From an uncultured Saprospiraceae bacterium (GTDB lineage Bacteria > Bacteroidota > Bacteroidia > Chitinophagales > Saprospiraceae), in assembly GCA_938016265.1 (NCBI GenBank), contig CALLWB010000007.1:44191-108190 (forward strand): a stretch of DNA of 64,000 nt, written 5' to 3'. Below are positions 28,915-37,942 of the stretch, piece by piece. The notes beneath the pieces were generated by a model. It worked only from the letters and a program-made list of their open reading frames with translations, ran no database searches and was not told the DNA's origin. A program made the position numbers and the translations under genes. Each line of letters starts with the position of its first letter. Position 1 is the first letter of the stretch.

Positions 28915-29538
28915 ATGAAAATCAATGACGCATACAATCAGTGGGCAGCCAAATACGACACCAACGAAAATAAAACCAGAGATTTGGATGCGCTGGCCAC
29001 CAGACAATCACTAGCAAATATCCCGTTTTCCAGTGTCCTTGAACTTGGGTGCGGTACTGGTAAAAACACCATTTGGCTTTCTGACCAAGCGGAAAGTGTG
29101 CTAGCTGTAGATTTTTCAAGGGAGATGCTACAAATTGCTCGGCAAAAAATCAAGAAGAATACCACCACTTTTGTGGAAGCGGACCTGCTGCAGCCGTGGA
29201 CATTTATCCAACAACCGGTTGATTTGATTAGTACCAACTTGGTGTTGGAACACATTGAAGATCTCGGCCCCATCTTCCAAAAAGTGAAACCATGGCTAGC
29301 GCCGAATGGTCATTTTTTTATTTGTGAATTCCATCCATTCAAGCAATACCAGGGCTCCAAAGCTCGTTTTGAAGAAGAAGGGGCGACGATCACACTTACC
29401 GCATTTACGCATCATCTGTCGGAGTATTTGGAGGCTGCTAAAGCTGCAGAGTTGGAATTGCTGGAAATTAAAGAGTGGTTTGATGATGGTAAGAAGGAGG
29501 TGCCGCGATTGATTTCTTTCTTATTTAGGAATGGTTGA
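28915..29538 (+). CDS. Class I SAM-dependent methyltransferase
   Basis: 207 residues. Motif I is VLELGCGTGKNT (about 40-52), followed by the acidic AVDFSREML, motif II-like DLISTNLVLEHIEDL and the post-motif strand GHFFICEFHPF. The fold is complete with no extra domain, so the substrate cannot be read from sequence. The opening KINDAYNQWAAKYD is typical of small-molecule methyltransferases in the phylum. It starts one base after the amidase gene ends, and a TTA-rich hairpin follows it. Confidence 0.88.
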   Translation: MKINDAYNQWAAKYDTNENKTRDLDALATRQSLANIPFSSVLELGCGTGKNTIWLSDQAESVLAVDFSREMLQIARQKIKKNTTTFVEADLLQPWTFIQQPVDLISTNLVLEHIEDLGPIFQKVKPWLAPNGHFFICEFHPFKQYQGSKARFEEEGATITLTAFTHHLSEYLEAAKAAELELLEIKEWFDDGKKEVPRLISFLFRNG

Positions 29539-29616
29539 TTGGTTAAAGGAATAATGGTTGGATAATTGTGCAAACGCTCGGAGCAAATCATACACCTAAT
29601 AACTCAGAAACTTGGA
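29530..29616. repeat. TTA-rich intergenic hairpin, copy 3
   Basis: Left arm ATGGTTGATTGGTTAAAGG and right arm CACCTAATAACTCAG are of opposite sense around a GC-richer centre containing AACGCTCGG. It spans the end of the methyltransferase gene and the gap before the M15-like gene. The match to the other copies is looser than between copies 2 and 5. Confidence 0.35.
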
Positions 29617-29619
29617 CAA

Positions 29620-30357
29620 ATGATTAGAAAATTGATTTGGTTGTTGGTTGTTGTTTTACTGCTCAGCATAGTTCTGGTTTCAGTGCATTGGCTTCCGCGT
29701 CTGTATTTTTTGAAAATGAAGTATCAACCCTCTACTTCGTATTCCCCAGTAGATTCCAAGCGGCAAATTGACCATCTCCTGAATAGTTTCGAGCAGATTC
29801 CCTATCATAAACTCGAAAAATCCTATTTGAAGAACACACTCTCCAACACTAAAAAATACAAGCCACTCCTTGCTGACAAACAATACTACGAAATTGAACA
29901 GGCAGATTTTTTCAAAAAAATAGTTGGCAATTATCTCCTCGTGGATTTTCTACCCAGGGATCAATATTTTAAAGCCTGCCTATTCCACAAGGATAAAAAG
30001 ATGTATTGGCTCGTAGATGAAAAACTCTTGTACGGACTTCTCCAGCTGCAACAAGAATTAGAAAAGAAAGCGCACGATCCAGAAGCATTTACCATTAGTC
30101 ATGGCCATCGGCATCCAGCCTACAACGAATCAATCTCAGGTGCTTCGCTAAGTCGCCATATAAAAGGAGAGGCCATCGATTTGAAAATTGGGGATATTGA
30201 TCGCAGCGGTAGTTATGAGAAGGTGGACAAGCAGATTGTTCTTGATTTGCTGGAGCATAAGATCATAAAGTCCCAAGGAGGAGTAGGTCGGTATCCTGGG
30301 ACACGGGCGGTGCATTTTGATGTGCGTGGGTATCGGGCGAGGTGGGACAGGATGTAG
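29620..30357 (+). CDS. Membrane-anchored M15A-like (DUF882-type) peptidase
   Basis: 245 residues from the ATG at 29620, which begins directly at a membrane anchor (IRKLIWLLVVVLLLSIVLVSV). The C-terminal third shows the M15A zinc site: SRHIKGEAIDLKI (the SxHxxGxAxD pattern) and a final HFDVRGY, with ISHGHRHPAYN before it. Related enzymes trim the peptide stems of peptidoglycan. The middle 100 residues are unlike known domains. An upstream TTG at 29566 would add 18 residues lying in the hairpin element and is unlikely. Confidence 0.78.
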   Translation: MIRKLIWLLVVVLLLSIVLVSVHWLPRLYFLKMKYQPSTSYSPVDSKRQIDHLLNSFEQIPYHKLEKSYLKNTLSNTKKYKPLLADKQYYEIEQADFFKKIVGNYLLVDFLPRDQYFKACLFHKDKKMYWLVDEKLLYGLLQLQQELEKKAHDPEAFTISHGHRHPAYNESISGASLSRHIKGEAIDLKIGDIDRSGSYEKVDKQIVLDLLEHKIIKSQGGVGRYPGTRAVHFDVRGYRARWDRM

Positions 30358-30530
30358 GTATTGGTAATGGTGTAATTGTTAATGCTGGATTGGGATACTC
30401 AAAAAATTATCTTTCTAGATTTAGAGGACAGTTAATAAGGGCTTTATTTCTTAGAAAGAAAACCCTTATTTTCCAATTTCAGTTTATTGAGCAGTTGAAA
30501 CCATTACGCCAATAACCATAACCTAAATAT
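30355..30530. repeat. TTA-rich intergenic hairpin, copy 4 (long spacer)
   Basis: The left arm, TAGGTATTGGTAATGGTGT (from about 30357), pairs imperfectly with the right arm, CATTACGCCAATAACCATAA (from about 30501). They are separated by about 110 bases that contain a second, internal hairpin at 30434-30470. Same sense pattern as the other members of the family. Confidence 0.35.
30434..30470. terminator. Hairpin between converging genes
   Basis: AATAAGGG at 30434-30441 pairs with CCCTTATT at 30463-30470, and the inner TTTCTT/AAAGAAA bases extend the stem. It lies in the gap between the convergent M15-like and odhB genes and could stop transcription from both sides, although the T-runs are short. 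Confidence 0.45.
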
Positions 30531-31764
30531 CCAATAGCAACGTCGTAGGATCTTCCAGCAATTTCTTCACTTTCACAAGGAAAGTAACAGACGTACTTCC
30601 ATCAATCACTCTGTGGTCGTAAGACAACGCCAAGTACATCATGGGCCGTATTTTCACTTCCCCGTCAATTGCCATTGGGCGTTGCTGGATGGTGTGCATC
30701 CCTAAAATTGCAGATTGTGGCTGGTTGAGGATAGGTGTACTCATCATGGATCCGAAAATACCGCCATTGGTGATGGTAAAGGTCCCGCCAGACATTTCTT
30801 CAAGCGTTAATTTCCCTTCTCTTGCTTTTTTAGCTAGTGCTTTGATTTTCAATTCGATCTCTGCGAATCCTAGGGATTCGGCATTGTGTACTGGAGGAAC
30901 AACTAGGCCATTGGGCGTAGAAATTGCAATAGAAATATCCGCATAATCGTGATAAATCAGCTGATCGCCATCGATGATTGCATTGACGCCAGGCATCTCC
31001 ATTAGCGCTTTCGCGCAAGCTTTAGTAAATAAGGACATGTATCCCAGTTTGACCCCATATTTTTCTACAAATTGTTCTTGATATTTCTTTCGTAGCGCCA
31101 TGATGTTTGTCAGGTCTACCTCGTTGAACGTTGTGAGCATGGCAGTATCGTTCTTTGCGGACACTAATCGCTTGGCGATGGTGCGGCGCATTCGGGACAT
31201 TTTTTTTGTGGTGGTTGCCCGGCTGAATGATTTGCCTCCTGCTACTGGGGCAACTGCCTCTTGTACTTCGGGAGCAGGCGTTGATTTTTTCGCTGCAGCT
31301 GCTTTTGCGACGTCGTCTTGAGTAATTCTGCCGTCCTTTCCCGTGCCCTTGACATCGGCTGCGCTTAGGTTGTTTTCCTTCATCATTTTTGCTGCTGCAG
31401 GAGAAGGGTGGCCTTTTGCGTAACTATCCTCCTTTGGGGAAGGTGCTGTTTCTTTGACTGCTTCTGGAGCTTTTGCTTCTGTTGCAGGAGCAGGATCGGC
31501 GGCGCCGTTGCCAGCTGGAGCGGCTACACTGGTATCTATTTTGGCAACCAAGGCTCCGATTTCTAAATCCTCTTCTTCCTGTGCTACGATGATTAGTTTG
31601 CCAGATACTTCCGCTGGAAATTCCAGGGTTGCCTTGTCAGACTCAAATTCGCAGATGGACTCGTCCCTTTGTATATAATCACCGTCTTTCTTTAACCATT
31701 GAGAAAGGGTTACTTCATTTATAGATTCGCCTATTACAGGCACACGCAATTCGACTACGCTCAT
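30523..31764 (-). CDS. odhB: Dihydrolipoyl succinyltransferase, E2 of 2-oxoglutarate dehydrogenase
   Basis: 413 residues with the E2 layout in order: a lipoyl domain (1-78, lipoylated Lys in [10 protein letters not shown]), an Ala/Pro linker, a peripheral subunit-binding domain (about 118-155, [15 protein letters not shown] and [11 protein letters not shown]), and the catalytic acyltransferase domain (about 185-413) with [18 protein letters not shown] holding the active His and Asp. The sequence style ([15 protein letters not shown]) points to succinyltransferase rather than acetyltransferase. It feeds succinyl-CoA into the TCA cycle, the product shared with the mutase nearby. The E1 and E3 genes are not in the window. 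Confidence 0.93.
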   Translation of the reverse strand: MSVVELRVPVIGESINEVTLSQWLKKDGDYIQRDESICEFESDKATLEFPAEVSGKLIIVAQEEEDLEIGALVAKIDTSVAAPAGNGAADPAPATEAKAPEAVKETAPSPKEDSYAKGHPSPAAAKMMKENNLSAADVKGTGKDGRITQDDVAKAAAAKKSTPAPEVQEAVAPVAGGKSFSRATTTKKMSRMRRTIAKRLVSAKNDTAMLTTFNEVDLTNIMALRKKYQEQFVEKYGVKLGYMSLFTKACAKALMEMPGVNAIIDGDQLIYHDYADISIAISTPNGLVVPPVHNAESLGFAEIELKIKALAKKAREGKLTLEEMSGGTFTITNGGIFGSMMSTPILNQPQSAILGMHTIQQRPMAIDGEVKIRPMMYLALSYDHRVIDGSTSVTFLVKVKKLLEDPTTLLLDI

Positions 31765-31800
31765 AATATATTATTATAGATTTAAAGCAAAAATTTGCTC

Positions 31801-31808
31801 CAAATGTA
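31801..31808 (-). promoter_or_regulatory. -7 promoter box of odhB
   Basis: Minus-strand TACATTTG is an exact TAnnTTTG match, about 37 bp upstream of the odhB ATG, which allows a short leader of some 30 bases. It lies in the 50-bp gap after the lipoprotein gene at 31815. Confidence 0.5.
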
Positions 31809-31814
31809 CAATAT

Positions 31815-32468
31815 TTATGGGGTAATTTCCACCGATTCGGTAGTCGCTGCATAAAATTCTCCATTAGTAAGGTAATAATGGACTGTAAATTGATGTGTTT
31901 GAGGGCTTAGTACAGGGTTTTCCAAGCCAATGAAATATTCAACTTGAGTTTCTTTGTCTTCAGATTCCTCATTGTAAACTTCCAAGTTGAAAATTTGAGG
32001 ATTTTCCAAAAAACCGCCAATGATAAAAAGATCATTTAACGTATCTCCAGCTGGACGAATATCTGTTGAGGTGGTGAAATCTGCATTGCTAAATACAAGA
32101 ATCTGGTCGACCTCCTCAGTTGGCTGAATGCCGATTGGCAGTGGTGAACAAGCATAAGCGGTATTAATAAATGAAAACCCAAGATGGTTTTGAGGTTCGT
32201 TTTGAATACTTGAAAAAACCTCGATTTCCAGTTCCAAAAAGATCAGAAATTGGTCAAAAGTGACAACAGACTGGTCTGGTAGTGTCGAACCCGGAGTCAA
32301 TTCTGCCCCTTCTATCCGTTCTACATTTTGTGCAGAGGTATTTGTTACATCAAAATAATGGACGGTTCCTCCACGACAACAACCTCCTTGCCAGCAACAA
32401 CTGGCTACAAATAATAGAAGGTGGAGGCCAAAAAACACGATAAAAATGGAGGGTACGTTCTTAGTCAT
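31815..32468 (-). CDS. Cys-rich lipoprotein of unknown function, paralogue A
   Basis: 217 residues. The signal peptide ends at FVASC, a lipobox, and is followed by a cysteine cluster CCWQGGCCRGG (residues 24-34). Shared with the neighbour at 32544 are NTAYACSP in the middle, ILVFSNADFT, AGDTLNDLF and a closing FTVHYYLTNGEFYAATTESVEITP. Predicted all-beta, outer-membrane anchored. I do not recognise a named family with confidence. The two genes are 75 bp apart in the same orientation, so they are a tandem duplication. Confidence 0.72.
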   Translation of the reverse strand: MTKNVPSIFIVFFGLHLLLFVASCCWQGGCCRGGTVHYFDVTNTSAQNVERIEGAELTPGSTLPDQSVVTFDQFLIFLELEIEVFSSIQNEPQNHLGFSFINTAYACSPLPIGIQPTEEVDQILVFSNADFTTSTDIRPAGDTLNDLFIIGGFLENPQIFNLEVYNEESEDKETQVEYFIGLENPVLSPQTHQFTVHYYLTNGEFYAATTESVEITP

Positions 32469-32543
32469 AAGAGTGAATTTATTTCTAAATAAATCTTAAA
32501 AGTTAACCTTTTGTTACAGAACCGACTAGCTGTTTTTCAGTTA

Positions 32544-33185
32544 TTAAGGGGTAACTTCTACTAACTGTGTTGTCATACTATAAAATTCGCCATTCGTTTG
32601 AGAATAGTGGATAGTAAATCGGTGTGCTTGAGCAGCGGATGGTGCTTGAATAAGTTTTAGCAGATAGTCATATTCGTTGACCATTTTGTCTGCTGTCCGA
32701 TTGTTGTACTGATCTAGCGCAACTTCTTCCCAAATGGTGTTGTCTCTTATCGAAAACAGCTCGTTTAGCGTATCACCAGCCATGAAAGTTTGCCCATCTA
32801 TCGTAAATTCTGCATTGCTAAAAATCGAAATTGAGTTAACTTCTTCATTGCTTGTTGGAGGGGGTGGAGAGCATGCATAGGCAGTATTCATAAACAGGCC
32901 TTGCAATTGCCAGTTTGATTTAGTGGCATTTGCATATATTATTTCAGGCTCTAGTGCAATCCCAAATTCATTGAAAGGGATCATTGCCATATCGACAAGC
33001 GTTGGACCAGCAACTAAACCATCTACTGATTCTATTGCTACATTTCTTGCTTCCATGTTTATGGTGTCGAATGTATTTGCCGAATTGCCGCCACAGCAGG
33101 TGCCTGGCAAGCAGCAACCAGCCACAAATAACATGGTATTAAATAATAATCCTGTTAGTAATAGATAAATAACTTTCCTTTTCAT
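32544..33185 (-). CDS. Cys-rich lipoprotein of unknown function, paralogue B
   Basis: 213 residues. The lipobox VAGC is followed by CLPGTCCGG, a shorter cysteine cluster than in paralogue A. The paired positions NTAYACSPPPP, ISIFSNAEFT, AGDTLNELF and FTIHYSQTNGEFYSMTTQLVEVTP show a clear duplicate of the downstream gene, diverged in the middle. It is probably surface-exposed. Both copies look intact with matching length, so both seem to be under selection; the role is unknown. Confidence 0.72.
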   Translation of the reverse strand: MKRKVIYLLLTGLLFNTMLFVAGCCLPGTCCGGNSANTFDTINMEARNVAIESVDGLVAGPTLVDMAMIPFNEFGIALEPEIIYANATKSNWQLQGLFMNTAYACSPPPPTSNEEVNSISIFSNAEFTIDGQTFMAGDTLNELFSIRDNTIWEEVALDQYNNRTADKMVNEYDYLLKLIQAPSAAQAHRFTIHYSQTNGEFYSMTTQLVEVTP

Positions 33186-33337
33186 TATTCAGTTTTTTAT
33201 TGGGGAATATTATAATTTCGATCAAAAACTATTCCTAGTTAAGCTAAAATAAACAATGGTTTGAGCACAAAAAATAAGGACACAACGATTTATCTATCCT
33301 AAAAAATCTATTGTCTTTCTGCGAGGCGGTCTGCCTA

Positions 33338-34462
33338 TCAATCCATAAACAAATCACCAATAATACCGTCCGACAAAAACTTGCCTTCTTGAGTTAGGTA
33401 GAAAAAATTTTCCTTTCGGATAATGAGCCCCTGATCCAAAAACACTTGCACCTCTTCCAAAAATCGGTCATGCACCCGGTATCCCCAATTGATAATTTTC
33501 GACAAATCAACCCCCCATTTAGTTCGGAAAGCAGTCATGATGTATTCATTATAACGGTCCGCTTCAGAAAGATATTCCACTTCAGTGGGTACCTTACCTT
33601 CCTTAATAGATTGAATGTATTTTGCATTATTGGCAACATTCCATTGGCGAGAATCTCCATTGAAAGAGTGGGCCGCGGGTCCTAGTCCCAAATACCAGTT
33701 GCCTTTCCAGTAAGCGGTGTTGTGTTTGGAATATCGGCCCTCCAGGCAGAAGTTGGATATTTCGTAGTGGTCGTAGTTGGCGTTGGTCATTTCCTTGACT
33801 AGCAGCTCAAATTGTCGGGCAGACTGATGGTCGTCTACCGGGACAGACTTTCCGGTTTTGATAAAGTGATCGAGTGCAGTTTTGGGCTCTACGGTCAACG
33901 CATAACAAGAAACATGAGGCGCCTTGTAGGCAAACGTTTGATGAAGATTGGCCAGCCATTGGTCGTCATTCATGGTGGGGGTGCCATAGATCAGGTCAAT
34001 ACTGAGGTCTTGAAAACCGAGGTCCAACGCATCCTTAATACAGTCGTCAGCTTCTTGTGCGTTGTGTGCTCGATTCATATATTCGAGGTCGGTTTGATGG
34101 AAAGACTGTACGCCGATGCTTAGGCGATTGATGGGGGAACGTTTTAACGCGGCCAGTTTTTGTTTTGACAAATCATCCGGGTTGGCCTCTAGGGTAATTT
34201 CTGCATCTTCCTTGACCGAATGGTGGTTGTTCAATGCATTTATAATAACATCCAGCTCTTTTTCTTCAAGCAATGAAGGAGTTCCACCGCCAAAATAGAT
34301 CGTTTCCAACGGTTCATTGTTCAAATAGTCTTTTTGAAGACCAATTTCAGATACTATCGCTTCCAGCAATTCGTTTTTATTACGCAGCGACGTGGAAAAG
34401 TGAAAATTGCAGTAGTGACATGCTTGTTTGCAAAATGGAATATGGATATAAATACCTGCCAA
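33338..34462 (-). CDS. hemW: HemW, radical SAM heme chaperone
   Basis: 374 residues. The radical SAM cluster motif is CKQACHYC (Cys11, Cys15, Cys18), the CxxxCxxC form, with the GGGTPSLL motif (about 58-65) and a C-terminal HemW domain containing GRYSKHNTAYWKGNWYLGLGPAAHSF. HemW (once called oxygen-independent coproporphyrinogen oxidase-like) carries heme to apoproteins. The HemN-specific N-terminal extension and extra Cys are missing, which favours HemW. It is divergent from the BamA-like gene 188 bp away. Confidence 0.93.
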   Translation of the reverse strand: MAGIYIHIPFCKQACHYCNFHFSTSLRNKNELLEAIVSEIGLQKDYLNNEPLETIYFGGGTPSLLEEKELDVIINALNNHHSVKEDAEITLEANPDDLSKQKLAALKRSPINRLSIGVQSFHQTDLEYMNRAHNAQEADDCIKDALDLGFQDLSIDLIYGTPTMNDDQWLANLHQTFAYKAPHVSCYALTVEPKTALDHFIKTGKSVPVDDHQSARQFELLVKEMTNANYDHYEISNFCLEGRYSKHNTAYWKGNWYLGLGPAAHSFNGDSRQWNVANNAKYIQSIKEGKVPTEVEYLSEADRYNEYIMTAFRTKWGVDLSKIINWGYRVHDRFLEEVQVFLDQGLIIRKENFFYLTQEGKFLSDGIIGDLFMD

Positions 34463-34650
34463 GATGTGTGATGTTTGTTTAAAAAATCAAGTTACTCATA
34501 CCATCCAACAAATCAGGTATCTTTTTGAAAAAACCATGGACTGCTCACAATATTTTCAGAATTCCTACTTTTTAGTGTAGTACTGTCTGTGGATTCTTAT
34601 TTTTACATTGAATTGATTGCTAAATTTACCATCAAATTGTAATTCGAAAC

Positions 34651-36435
34651 TTGCGTTTTTTCTTGACACATATCCTTCTTATCTTCTTCACCGCTTTGGG
34701 CATCGCTCAAGAGCCGGTGATTTTGCAGATTGTCCCTATTGACAAAGAAGCGTCTTTTATCAAGAAAAAAATCGAGTTTCTCCCATACCAACAAGATTCA
34801 ACAACCGCAAGGCGCCAATTGGAGACGATCCTGATGGAATTACGAAACAGTGCTTACCTGGCAGCTTCTATAGACAGCATTGCCTACAAGGATTCGCTCC
34901 AAACTGCTTATTTGTATGTTGGTGAACCCTATGAATGGGGACATATTGAAAATGGGAATATCGACAATGCATTTATCAGTAATGCAGGATTCAAGGAAAA
35001 ATTTTATACGGAAAAACCGTTGTATTACAAAGAGATCCTGAGTATTCAAAACCGAATGTTGTCCTACGCAGAAAACAACGGCTATCCATTTGCAAACGTC
35101 CGACTGGACAGTGTTCGCGTGTATAATAATAAGGTGTATGCAAAACTTTACCTTGACAAAAACGCCCTTATTGTCCTGGATGAATTAAATATAGAAGGCA
35201 ATGCAAAAATCAGTAAAAAGTACCTGGCCAGTTACTTGAATCTGAATAAAGGAGAAATTTATAATGAAAGCAAAATCAAAAAAGTAAGCTCCAGAATTCG
35301 GGAGACCGGTTATCTAACAGAAAAGCAGGCGCCCTTTATCACCTTCGCCGACAATAAAGCAACCATCAATTTGTTTCTCGAAAATAAGAAATCAAGCCAG
35401 TTTGATTTATTGCTAGGTTTTCTCCCAAAGAATAATGAAACAGGCAAGCTAATCCTCACTGGGAATGCAAAAATCGATTTACAGAACCCATTCGGTACAG
35501 GGAAAGAGATTTTACTTTCCTGGGAACAGTTAAGACCATTGACACAGCGGTTGGATGTCCATTTTCTGTATCCTTATTTCCTAAAATTGCCTTTTGGGTT
35601 TGACATCAATTTTGACCTTTACAAGCGGGATACCGCCTATCTTGACATTATTTATGATCTTGGTATTCAGTATCATTTTGAAGGCCGAAACTATATTGAA
35701 GCATTTTGGAATAACTCACAAACCAACATACTTTTTGTCAACACAGAACAAGTAAAAACTACCCGTACTTTACCCAGAAACTTGGACATTAGGAATTCTT
35801 CATTTGGGTTAGAATACCGATTTGAGCAATTGGATTATCGATTCAACCCAACGAAAGGATTTGATGTCAAATTACGAGGTGCTGCTGGGATAAAACGGAT
35901 TTCCAAAAACTCAGATATTGTTAACATCGTCGATCCTGACGAACCGGGATTCTCGTATGAAAGTCTTTACGACAGCTTGAGTCTGCGATCTTATCAATTT
36001 AAAATCAATGCTGATCTCGCGTATTATCTTCCACTCGCAAAACGAATGACCTTAAAAACGGGTCTGAAAAGCGGGATCCTGATTGCAGAACGTGAATTGT
36101 ATCAAAACGAGTTGTATCGACTTGGTGGCATCAATTTACTTCGTGGTTTTGATGATGAATCGGTGTTTGCCTCGTTGTATTCTATATTGACAACAGAGGT
36201 GCGTTTTCTGATTGGTCAAAACTCTTATTTGTATGGGTTTGGGGATTTTGCCTACCTGCAAAACAAAAGCAACATTGCTGATTTGACGGACTGGCCACTT
36301 GGGTTTGGAGTCGGAATGACGTTCGAAACGAAAGCTGGTATTTTTGGTATCAGCTACGCCCTCGGCAGACAACAAGCAAATCCGATCGACTTTGGATCCG
36401 GTAAAATCCATTTTGGCTATATCAATCGATTTTAA
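34651..36435 (+). CDS. BamA/TamA-family outer membrane protein
   Basis: 594 residues. A signal peptide (ending ALGIAQ) precedes a small number of POTRA-like domains (about 60-235, with LDELNIEGNAKISKKYLASYLNLNKGEIYNESKI as the clearest) and a 16-strand barrel of the Omp85 type, with the family blocks RLGGINLLRGFDDESVFAS, and YGFGDFAYL before the last strands, ending in an aromatic (FGYINRF). Short for BamA, so TamA-like or a specialised assembly factor is more likely. The start codon is TTG, since the frame has no ATG upstream before a stop at 34621. Confidence 0.85.
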   Translation: MRFFLTHILLIFFTALGIAQEPVILQIVPIDKEASFIKKKIEFLPYQQDSTTARRQLETILMELRNSAYLAASIDSIAYKDSLQTAYLYVGEPYEWGHIENGNIDNAFISNAGFKEKFYTEKPLYYKEILSIQNRMLSYAENNGYPFANVRLDSVRVYNNKVYAKLYLDKNALIVLDELNIEGNAKISKKYLASYLNLNKGEIYNESKIKKVSSRIRETGYLTEKQAPFITFADNKATINLFLENKKSSQFDLLLGFLPKNNETGKLILTGNAKIDLQNPFGTGKEILLSWEQLRPLTQRLDVHFLYPYFLKLPFGFDINFDLYKRDTAYLDIIYDLGIQYHFEGRNYIEAFWNNSQTNILFVNTEQVKTTRTLPRNLDIRNSSFGLEYRFEQLDYRFNPTKGFDVKLRGAAGIKRISKNSDIVNIVDPDEPGFSYESLYDSLSLRSYQFKINADLAYYLPLAKRMTLKTGLKSGILIAERELYQNELYRLGGINLLRGFDDESVFASLYSILTTEVRFLIGQNSYLYGFGDFAYLQNKSNIADLTDWPLGFGVGMTFETKAGIFGISYALGRQQANPIDFGSGKIHFGYINRF

Positions 36436-36754
36436 TCTCAATTTGTGATACCCTTGGATTTTTAGTCCATCGCATTACTTTCCACCTCCAAGCAAAAAAT
36501 TAGATTTAATAAAAAGTTGACTAGACCGGAAACAGAATAATATGTTTTCGGTTTTTCTCATTGAATAACAACTACAAAAGCTGCCAATCCATTGGTATTT
36601 CCCTCGGATTCATAAGTAATTTACTGGCACGGACCGTCCCCACTACAGATAGAAAATACTATTTATTCTCAATAAATAAATGTGAGTACAGGTTGTTAGA
36701 TAATTGTTTTTTTGCATTATATTAAAGGTAATATTCCACATCAAAATCCTGACT
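36436..36754. other. Gap between the BamA-like and S74 genes
   Basis: 319 bases, AT-rich. No gene, hairpin terminator or recognisable promoter box stands out. A poly-T run (TTTTTTTGCATTA) lies about 45 bases before the S74 start at 36755. Confidence 0.4.
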
Positions 36755-37894
36755 ATGAAAACATTAGACATTACCCTTCTACTCTCCATTTTATTTCTAT
36801 TCTCTACGACTGCAATCGCTCAAAATGTTGGTGTAGGCCAGTCTACCCCTGACAAAACACTGCACGTCACCCCAATTGTACCTGGAGATGATCCTGTTCG
36901 AATAGATGGGTTGAATCAAGCTGGGGTACCAGACTCTACCTTTCTAGTAGTAGATCCTCAAACAGGATTGGTTAAATATATATTGCCAGAAGATGCCGTC
37001 CGACTACTTGGCACTCCACCAGTCGAAGTGGACAATGGGCTTAACATTGATCCTACAACAGGAAAGGTGCAAGTTGGTGGATTTCTTGTGGAGCCCACCA
37101 CTACTACTTTGGGTGGTAGTCCGTTTACTTATGACCTAGACGGACCTGGCGATTTTTTCATTCGAGACAATGGTTCTCCACTTTTTGCAGCTACAAACTT
37201 TGGTCGGATCGGTATTGGCAACGAAACTCCGTTGTACAAGCTTGATGTAGAAGGAGAAGTTACCTCCCGTTCAAATAATGCTTTCCGACTAAGAAGCAAT
37301 TCTAGGAGTGTTATCTTAAGAAATGATGAAAATGCTTACTATACGCTGATATCTGACACTCCAGATGCTGGATGGAATTCCCTTCGACCGATAAAAGTTA
37401 TGCTTGATAATGGGAATGTTTACATGTCAAATTCCACCACTTCATTTATTCATGCCACTGGACGTGTGGGAATTGGCACAACGCTTCCCGCTTACAAATT
37501 GCATGTAATTGGAGAAATCAAATCCAACGGTATCACAGAAACTTCCGACGTCCGATTTAAAAAAGACATCACCAATATTGAACGTTCACTAGACAAACTA
37601 ATGCTACTTCGTGGGGTAAATTATACTTGGAAGAAGGAAGAATATCCTGAAATGGCGTTCAAAAACGGCGTTCAGTTGGGCGTTATTGCACAAGAAATTG
37701 AAACCGTTTTTCCTGAACTTGTTTCTACTGACGATGAAGGATACAAATCAGTAGACTACAGTCATTTGGTCCCAGTTCTCATTGAAGCCATCAAAGAACT
37801 AAACATTGAAAATGAGCAATTGGAAACCAAGGTAAACGAAATGAATTCAGATTTGGAATCTATAAAAGCGCACCTTAATATTAGTAATGAATAA
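36755..37894 (+). CDS. Secreted peptidase S74 (intramolecular chaperone) protein
   Basis: 379 residues from the ATG at 36755, which opens a proper signal peptide (MKTLDITLLLSILFLFSTTAIAQ). The stalk (about 25-265) is repetitive with VGVGQSTPDKTLHV, IGIGNETPLYKLDVEG and VGIGTTLPAYKLHVIG units, each a GIG turn followed by a KLxV strand. The S74 domain (about 275-355) begins with TSDVRFKKDI and contains LGVIAQEIETVFPELV. A coiled coil ends the protein. Same architecture as the protein at the left edge, but with a different stalk. A Sec signal rather than phage context makes it a cellular surface fibre. Confidence 0.88.
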   Translation: MKTLDITLLLSILFLFSTTAIAQNVGVGQSTPDKTLHVTPIVPGDDPVRIDGLNQAGVPDSTFLVVDPQTGLVKYILPEDAVRLLGTPPVEVDNGLNIDPTTGKVQVGGFLVEPTTTTLGGSPFTYDLDGPGDFFIRDNGSPLFAATNFGRIGIGNETPLYKLDVEGEVTSRSNNAFRLRSNSRSVILRNDENAYYTLISDTPDAGWNSLRPIKVMLDNGNVYMSNSTTSFIHATGRVGIGTTLPAYKLHVIGEIKSNGITETSDVRFKKDITNIERSLDKLMLLRGVNYTWKKEEYPEMAFKNGVQLGVIAQEIETVFPELVSTDDEGYKSVDYSHLVPVLIEAIKELNIENEQLETKVNEMNSDLESIKAHLNISNE

Positions 37895-37942
37895 CCATTT
37901 TTTTCTATTGACTTTAATTGTACATTCTAAAAATGAATTACT

